A stretch of DNA of 60,000 bases from Strigamia acuminata (Eukaryota; Arthropoda; Chilopoda; Geophilomorpha; Linotaeniidae), in the NCBI GenBank assembly GCA_949358305.1, contig OX442315.1:14164427-14224426 (forward strand), given 5' to 3'. Under the pieces are notes generated by a model. The model worked only from the letters and a program-made list of their open reading frames with translations, was not told the DNA's origin and ran no database searches. The position numbers and the translations under genes are program-made. Positions 54,440 through 60,000 of the stretch are shown here, one piece after another; position 1 is the stretch's first letter, and every line of letters begins with the position of its first letter.

Positions 54440-55215
54440 CCTGAACTTAGATTTTAGACAAATTTTGGACATTTTTAAACAGATTTTAGACAAATTTTGG
54501 ACATTTTAAACAGATTTTTTTTTTAATTTTTGGATAAATTTTGAACAATTTTTTTTTTAATTTTTGATGAATTTTGGACATTTTGAACAATTTTTTTTTT
54601 AAATTTTGGATAAATTTTGGACATTTTGAACAATTTTTTTTTAAATTTTGGATACATTTTGGACATTTTGAACAATTTTTTTTTAAATTTTGGATAAATT
54701 TTGGACATTTTGAACAAAAATTTTTTTTTTAAATTTTAGACATTTTAAAAATTAAAACAAATTTTCAGACATTTTAGACGAAATTTACACCAATTTTAGA
54801 CATTTTAGACGAAATTTACACCAATTTTAGACATTTTAGACAAAATTTACACAAATTTTTGACATTTTAGACAAAATTTACACCAATTTTTGACATTTTA
54901 GACAAAATTTACACCAATTTTTGACATTTTAGACAAAATTTACACCAAATTTTGACATTTTAGACAAAATTTACACCAAATTTTGACATTTTTGAAAAAT
55001 TTTAGACAAAATTTGCACAAATTTTTGAAAAATTTTAGACAAAATTTGCACAAATTTTTGAAAAATTTTAGACAAAATTTGCACAAATTTTTGAAAAATT
55101 TGCAAAAATTTTAGACATTTTTGACAATGTTGACAAATTTTTGACATTTTTGACAAAAGGTAAACAAATATTTGACAAAACATACACAAATTTTTGACAA
55201 ATTTCTGACATTTTA
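54440..55215. repeat. Compound minisatellite block (about 41-, 31- and 33-bp units)
   Basis: Three successive arrays sharing GACATTTT: 54470-54720 with TTTTGGACATTTTGAACAAT in a unit of about 41 bases; 54770-54990 with GACAAAATTTACACCAATTT in 31 bases; 54990-55100 with GACAAAATTTGCACAAATTT in about 33 bases. The units are variants of one theme. Confidence 0.9.
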
Positions 55216-56528
55216 TGCATTCTAAAAAACCGGAAACTTGCGTATATCTTTTGGCATGGACCCTCGTTTGTATAAAATAAATTGATCCACAATCTAAACC
55301 GTGCATTTGCTATTGCTGGATCCACGTGTGTTGAACATTACACCAAGGCAAGAGGATGGAGGAGACGGTAAAAATTACCGGGCTCGAGACGACCCTTATT
55401 ATACATGTTTGTATTTCACACAAATGTTAAGAAAAATGGGCCCCCAAATTTTTTTTATAATGGGGCCCGAATCTGCTTTCGGCGGCCCTTCGCAGGGCCC
55501 CATGTGTCTAGGGGCCTAATTGGGTCCAGTTAGCCCAAAACGGGGTGAGCAAGCAGTGAAAAATGTTATTTATGATGCTTTTGAGTCTAAATGAATTAAT
55601 TATCTGCAAATATACATCTAATTTTGGATTAAATTTCATGTTGATGCAATAGGAAATATCAATATTTCGTAATTCGGTGTTTGGTTGTTATCATAACATT
55701 TTGTCTGTTGGATAACTAGAAAAACCAGCTACGAGCTTCAAATTTCCTTGAACTGACCTTGTTTTATAACTTTTACAAGTGCTGCTGTGTGCTACTTTTA
55801 ATTCCTATTTAAATTATCAACACAAAAACTAACTGTTGTATTGTACCACTACCCCCAGTTGCGCAATAACCGGTCGTTGTACTACTACACCTACCGAGAC
55901 TCCGGGGACGTTGGTCACAAATTGTGTCACAAGAATCAGCTGTGTTCATGCCACCACGATATATTGCTTCGTCAGAATCTTTGTATCATTGTTATGGCGG
56001 CCGATCTAACTCGTCTCATGTGTGGCTTGCGCGTGCGCATCTTTTGAAAGTGACCTAGAAAGTGAGCAAAGTAGATCTCGGTCTACTTTCTTGAAAGTCA
56101 CTTTCCATAGGTTGACTTTCTTTAATTCCGACGTAAAATTGTCATTTCCGCCTCTAGAGGGAAGGAAGTGACTTTCCTTACTTTCTTTTCACGGATTGAA
56201 TGCACCAAGTGCTGCCAGTAAATCGGTAATTTACTTAATGTGATTTCAATTTACATGCTGATTTTGCCGAACCAGGTTAACGCATAATCCGAGGTATATC
56301 TTGAAAGGTGATTTTAAAGATGTTTAATTTTATTTATAGGTGCAATCAAAGTGTGATCCTTTTGTGAATTAAGAGACTACAGCAGTTTTTGGAATCTACA
56401 GTTCTTCTAGAGTGTGAACAGGTTAGTGAATATTTCGTACTGGTATATGCTTTGAATTTTTACTATGTGAAACAAATTGGTGACAGTCTTTAATTGTTCT
56501 GGAAATATTGGACTGGGTGTAAATTGTT
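55216..56528. other. Intergenic DNA, no gene recognised
   Basis: Mixed composition. 55430-55520 has GGGCCC-rich phrases, and 56040-56190 has repeated AAAGTGACTTTC/GAAAGTCACTTTCC motifs in both orientations, probably an old foldback element. No coding exon with splice context is seen. Confidence 0.45.
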
Positions 56529-56530
56529 TA

Positions 56531-56688
56531 CCGTACTGCCTCATTTAAACGCCCGGGCGTTTAATTCTTTTTTTGGGCCGACCCCCTCCCGGTAAAGTCG
56601 GTTCGGGGCGGCGCACGGTGCCCAACCCCCGGCGTTTATTCGGGCCCGGCGGCTAAATGAACCCAGGCGTTTAAATGAGGCAGTACGG
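56531..56688. mobile_element. Short MITE of the TA/CCGTACTGCCTC family, 158 bp
   Basis: CCGTACTGCCTCATTTAAAC at the left end and GTTTAAATGAGGCAGTACGG-type sequence at the right end, with TA on both sides. The same ends as at 10919-11295 but a much shorter GC-rich interior. Confidence 0.88.
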
Positions 56689-56805
56689 TATTATATGTAG
56701 AAAAAAGGTGAGTGAATTTAGAAGTTTAGCACTCGGCAAAAACAATTGAAATACAAATTCAATTCAATTTTTAAATGATTTTTTTTTTTTAAACTGTATT
56801 ACTAA

Positions 56806-56920
56806 GATGTATGCAATAATGCAGGCTAATGTCTAAGCCAATGTAACTAAAAAGTTTCTCCAACAGGACTTTGGAAAGGGATTACCATGCTGGTCACCTA
56901 TTTCCATTAGAAAACAGTAA
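56806..56920 (-). pseudogene. Decayed copy of an ABCH last exon
   Basis: On the minus strand TTTTTAGTTACATTGGCTTA and CTGCATTATTGC line up with TTTTTAGTTACATGGACTTG and CTGCATTATCTT of the last exon of the neighbouring ABCH gene (57987-58198), together with TGGAGAAAC against TGGAGAGGC upstream. In the matching frame TGG has become TAG, so the copy is broken. Similarity fades above about 56920. No splice context or continuation was found. Confidence 0.65.
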
Positions 56921-57164
56921 TTAAGCAGCATTTGGATGTGATGATCAGTCGGGAATCTGTTATTTCTCATCCTTGTATGACTAAGCTACTGTTTCTAGGG
57001 CAGGAACATTTGGCACCCGTTTCAAAATGAGTTTTCTTGATTTTCCCAGTTCTCTGTGCAAATGCAAGGTTGGGTCCTTTAAAGAGTCTGTGCAAGCCAA
57101 AGATTGCGGCTTGCATGGTCTAAATCCCCACGCAAGCAAGATATTCTACTTATGGAGTTAGTGT

Positions 57165-57566
57165 TATACACTTTCCACACTCAAGAGGATCCCTGGAAGC
57201 TTGGCTCCCATTGGCCGAACCATTTCACTTGTGTATTGATACAGAAAAAAGAACCAAAACACCAGAAATGCATTAAACAGACATACAGATATAAATAGAA
57301 GTACAGACATTGCAATCGATTTCCTATTGTTTGAAAATTGCATTTTAATGAAAACTAACATAAAACTGTATTTTAAAAATAGAAAACATATGTTATTTCT
57401 ATTATTATTATTATTATTGTTATTATTATTTATATTATTCTGGAAAAGACTAAAAATCACAGGGAATTACTTTTCCTCGTAGCAGTAGTTCAGCTGCAGT
57501 TCTGAGTAATCAGACTAGGCCAATGGGAGCCAAGCTTCCAGGGATCCTCTTGAGTGTGGAAAGAGT
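57165..57566. mobile_element. Foldback element related to the one at 37269-37687
   Basis: Left arm ACTTTCCACACTCAAGAGGA ... GCTCCCATTGGCC and its mirror at 57518-57566. The interior shares GTACAGACATTGCAATCGAT with the other copy (one mismatch). It also contains an ATT trinucleotide run at 57400-57430. Confidence 0.83.
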
Positions 57567-57985
57567 TATAGTTTAGTTTTAGTTATTTCGCTTATGTGTG
57601 CCTGGAATTTACCACGGCAACTCCTGTTTTACTTTTGCTTTCATGTATCGCGCGCCTCATCGCACTCATGCATTCACATCAGTCAATACATTTATTTTTT
57701 TTTTTTTTTAACCAAGCTTGTTTATTTAACAATTACAACAGTTATAACCATGCTAAGTTTAATCATTTGCAAAACATAAGACCTAAGACGTTCATAATTT
57801 TTTAGCTTTAACGTCTAATAAGTATCTTACAAATTTTTAAGCGCACACATCTTAATTACGCTGAAACGTGATTGGGCCTCCACATGCAACTAATTGATGT
57901 TGTAGTGCAGCAAAAATAAAGACACTCTGGAATTTAGATACTGTATGTGCTCTTGCTTGTCGCTAAATAAAAAGTGTACTGAAAG

Positions 57986-57991
57986 TTTATT
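57986..57991 (-). terminator. AATAAA overlapping the stop codon of the second ABCH gene
   Basis: The minus strand reads AAAAAATAAAC, so the TAA stop is part of an AATAAA hexamer. Whether it is used is unknown; a signal this close would leave almost no 3' UTR. Confidence 0.35.
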
Positions 57992-58583
57992 TTTTAATCC
58001 TCATTACAAAGACGGATAAGATAATGCAGATTAATGACCAAGTCCATGTAACTAAAAAGCCTCTCCACACAGGAAACCAGGTAATACCTCTACCATGTGT
58101 CATTATCCATTGCATTGCTATAATGGGCCAAGTCAATGGCTGATACTGAGAAACTGTATGGAGAAATGGTGGCATACCTTCTATTGGCCACATGCCACCT
58201 GCAGAATGGATTGTTATTATTATTATATTAGTTCATTTTGAGATATAAGTTTGATTGCTTACCACATGTGAGATAAAGGGGAAAGAAAAAACCGGTTGCC
58301 ATCACCATAGCTGTGATTTCATTGTTAGCTAAAACAGATATGAGAAAGCCTGAAATTGCAATGTGAAAAGTTAGACAAAGAAATTGAACTTTCAAATATA
58401 AATTACCAAATGTCATGCCGGATAATCCTTGCATGATGACGAGAAGAATGGCCAATATTATACTGCCTTTATTAGGTACATGGAACACGTTTATTGTAAT
58501 AACAAGAAATATGATCGCTTGGATGATCGTTACACCAATTTGGGTTAAAATGTAGCCGCTCATCAATTCAAACGAAGACACAC
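57987..58583 (-). CDS. ABCH: Second ABCH transporter gene, last three exons (5' part outside window)
   Basis: C-terminal membrane region of another ABCH half transporter. Exons on the minus strand: 58583-58407 (177 bases), 58349-58263 (87) and 58198-57987 (212), with phase-1 junctions throughout. These are exactly the lengths and phases of exons 16, 17 and 18 of the gene at 30073-52135. Visible matches: VSSFELMSGYILTQIGV, LLVIMQGLSGMTFG, LANNEITAMVMATGFFFPLY and GGMWPIEGMPPFLH, ending MRIKK and TAA. An AATAAA signal (57986-57991) overlaps the stop codon. No upstream exon was found between 58584 and 60000, so the next intron is longer than about 1.4 kb. Confidence 0.88.
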
Positions 58584-59076
58584 CTGGAAACATGTTTCAC
58601 TTTATACGAGCATGTCTGTATAACCTTTGTAACTGAAATTTCCAAAAGTTGGGCATTTTGTGTACACCGGCAGGCTGCTTAAAGCGAGGTTGTACGCTTG
58701 TACATTAAAAATGCGATTAAATGCCTACATGAAGGGAAAACACCTCATATGGTTAGGTCAAAACCGGCGTCGACAAAATGTAACTTTTTCGTGTAAACTT
58801 GTCCTTAATTGTAACGAAGTGGCTACGTTTATGTCCAACATGAAGGTATGATTTTCATGACACTAGGCGCATTCAAAACTACATAAATGGTCGTTTAAAT
58901 ACGTTTGCACAAACTTTTAAACAAGATTCTCGTTGAAAACCTCGTTTAAATTAATTTAAATGGGCAGAAAATAAACGACCTAAATAGGTGTAACCATTTT
59001 TCTCTTTCAAATCGCATGTTTTGGTCGCCATCTTGGATTTTCGTTAGATTGATTGTGACGATTGGCGATGTGAGTA
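58584..59076. other. Intron of the second ABCH gene, no feature recognised
   Basis: AT-balanced sequence upstream (minus strand) of the 177-base exon. No coding exon, element end or array is visible. Confidence 0.45.
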
Positions 59077-59705
59077 CCGTACTGCCTTGAATAAGGGCCA
59101 GGCGTAATTAAGCGCCGGCTCTTGATTAAGCGCTGGCCAATCGCCAGCTGAAAAACCAATAAGCGCCGGCCCCGAACAAACGCTGGGCGTGTTTAAACGC
59201 CGGGCGTGTTTAACCTTCCCATAGCCAAGCCTAATTTCCACCATTGCTAGCTGTGGTCGGTCAAATCGGCCTTCTTTTAAAATGCTTCTGCGCATGTGCA
59301 GAATCTTATTTCTCCAGGTGCAATCGCATTTTTCCTGACCTCAGCACATGTTTTAATGTGCTCAAACCAGAAAAAATGCGATTGCACCTGGAAAAGTAAG
59401 ATTGTGCACATGCGCAGAATCGTTTCAATATACCGCCTAGTGCTAAAAAGTGGCAAAACAGTGTACGGCGCTCACGTAATGATGTTTTATGTTGTAAATA
59501 TTATTCTTATTATTAGTTTATCTTATTCCTAATCGAAATAATATTAGAACTTAGTTATTATAAATTTAGAAAAAATATTTTTGGAGGAATTAAAGCTGGT
59601 TCCCTAAATTAGTTTTCAGGAAAATAAGAGTTACAGTTATTTTACTACTTTTGTTATTTTTCTGACCCACCATGGCTACGGGAAGGTTAAACGCCGGGTT
59701 AACCG
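59077..59705. mobile_element. GC-rich GCCGGGCG repeat element, related left end CCGTACTGCCTTG
   Basis: TA then CCGTACTGCCTTGAATAAGG at 59075 onward resembles the CCGTACTGCCTC family. Repeated AAGCGCCGG and AAACGCCGGGCG motifs follow. Near 59205 TTAACCTTCCCATAGCCAAG and near 59671 CATGGCTACGGGAAGGTTAA are inverted, so the element probably spans to about 59700. A matching right end was not found. Confidence 0.6.
59284..59420. mobile_element. Nested near-palindrome (foldback) of about 137 bp
   Basis: Arms of about 60 bases: TTCTGCGCATGTGCAGAATC and CCAGGTGCAATCGCATTTTT on the left mirror AAAAATGCGATTGCACCTGG and GCACATGCGCAGAATC on the right, around a short centre with AGCACATG and CATGTGCT-like halves. 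It lies inside the previous element. Confidence 0.8.
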
Positions 59706-60000
59706 GAAAATATGTTAAAAACGTATGAATAAGGTTTTTTATGTAACATATACGTGAATACATTAAATAATCTATTTAAGACGCCTTCATATCTTTACTG
59801 ATTCATTTCGACCAGCGATATGGAGCATGAAATTAGCATGAAATTATCAAAAAAATTGATGCTGCTACAATTGTTGGCACTGCTAATGCAGGTGCCTTCT
59901 CAGTTTGTGATGGTTTGCTCGATAAATGGAACTAGTAGATTCAATTAAAAGTAATAATAATAAATAAAAATAAAAATTTGTTCAACAAAATTTATTTTCA
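59706..60000. other. Right edge of window, nothing recognised
   Basis: AT-rich sequence presumed to be intron of the second ABCH gene. No exon, repeat or element end was identified. Confidence 0.4.

Noticed and set aside
54523-55306. Lysine/isoleucine-rich frames on the minus strand
   Set aside because: Product of the compound 31-41-bp arrays.
59862-59937. Short plus-strand frame with GLLDKWN resembling GLLDR of ABCH
   Set aside because: Wrong strand for the second ABCH gene, no splice context, similarity limited to five residues.
1-60000. tRNA, rRNA or CRISPR features
   Set aside because: No cloverleaf with a GGTTCGAATCC-type arm, rRNA-like block or spaced palindromic array was seen; the regular arrays have no unique spacers.

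Overview
This is a nuclear genomic window from an animal, most likely an arthropod. It is rich in introns, with GT-AG introns, AT-rich non-coding DNA, many minisatellites and many short inverted-repeat transposons. The arthropod reading rests on an ABCH-type ABC transporter (a subfamily prominent in arthropods) and on a close homologue of the Drosophila SAM-domain protein Aveugle. I cannot name the species.

Layout. (1) 1-26313, plus strand: the 3' part of a laminin alpha gene of the alpha1/2 (LAMA1/2, wing blister) type. I could follow 53 exons in one continuous frame, giving 2,799 residues. They run from the N-terminal EGF-like repeats through two laminin IV domains, the coiled coil and five LG domains to the stop; the 5' exons lie left of the window. 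(2) 26314-30072: intergenic DNA with two large 21-bp tandem arrays. (3) 30073-52135, plus strand: a complete ABCH half transporter, 18 coding exons and 827 residues, with a probable alternative first exon at 38720-38777. (4) Inside its twelfth intron lies an antisense LTR retrotransposon (45372-49842) with two 586-bp LTRs that look identical. It carries one intact Gag-like frame and no protease, reverse transcriptase, RNase H or integrase. (5) 53172-53576, minus strand: a two-exon aveugle-like gene. (6) 56806-56920, minus: a decayed copy of an ABCH last exon. (7) 57987-58583, minus: the last three exons of a second ABCH gene, with the same exon lengths as those of the first; its 5' part lies right of the window.

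The genes do not form one pathway. Laminin alpha is a basement-membrane subunit, the ABCH proteins are plasma-membrane exporters (lipid or cuticle-barrier roles are known for some insect members), and Aveugle is a scaffold of Ras/MAPK signalling. The two ABCH genes converge on aveugle and probably arose by local inverted duplication; the pseudo-exon between them points to repeated local copying.

Mobile DNA dominates the introns. Besides the LTR element there are hAT-type MITEs with perfect 8-bp target duplications (1200-2067, 23697-24155, 42878-42994), a pogo-like MITE (23407-23574), a TA-flanked CCGTA family (10919-11295, 12634-13197, 56531-56688) and several other foldback elements. No tRNA, rRNA, CRISPR or prokaryotic feature was seen. 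Exon boundaries come from reading splice sites and keeping the frame; no transcript data were available.
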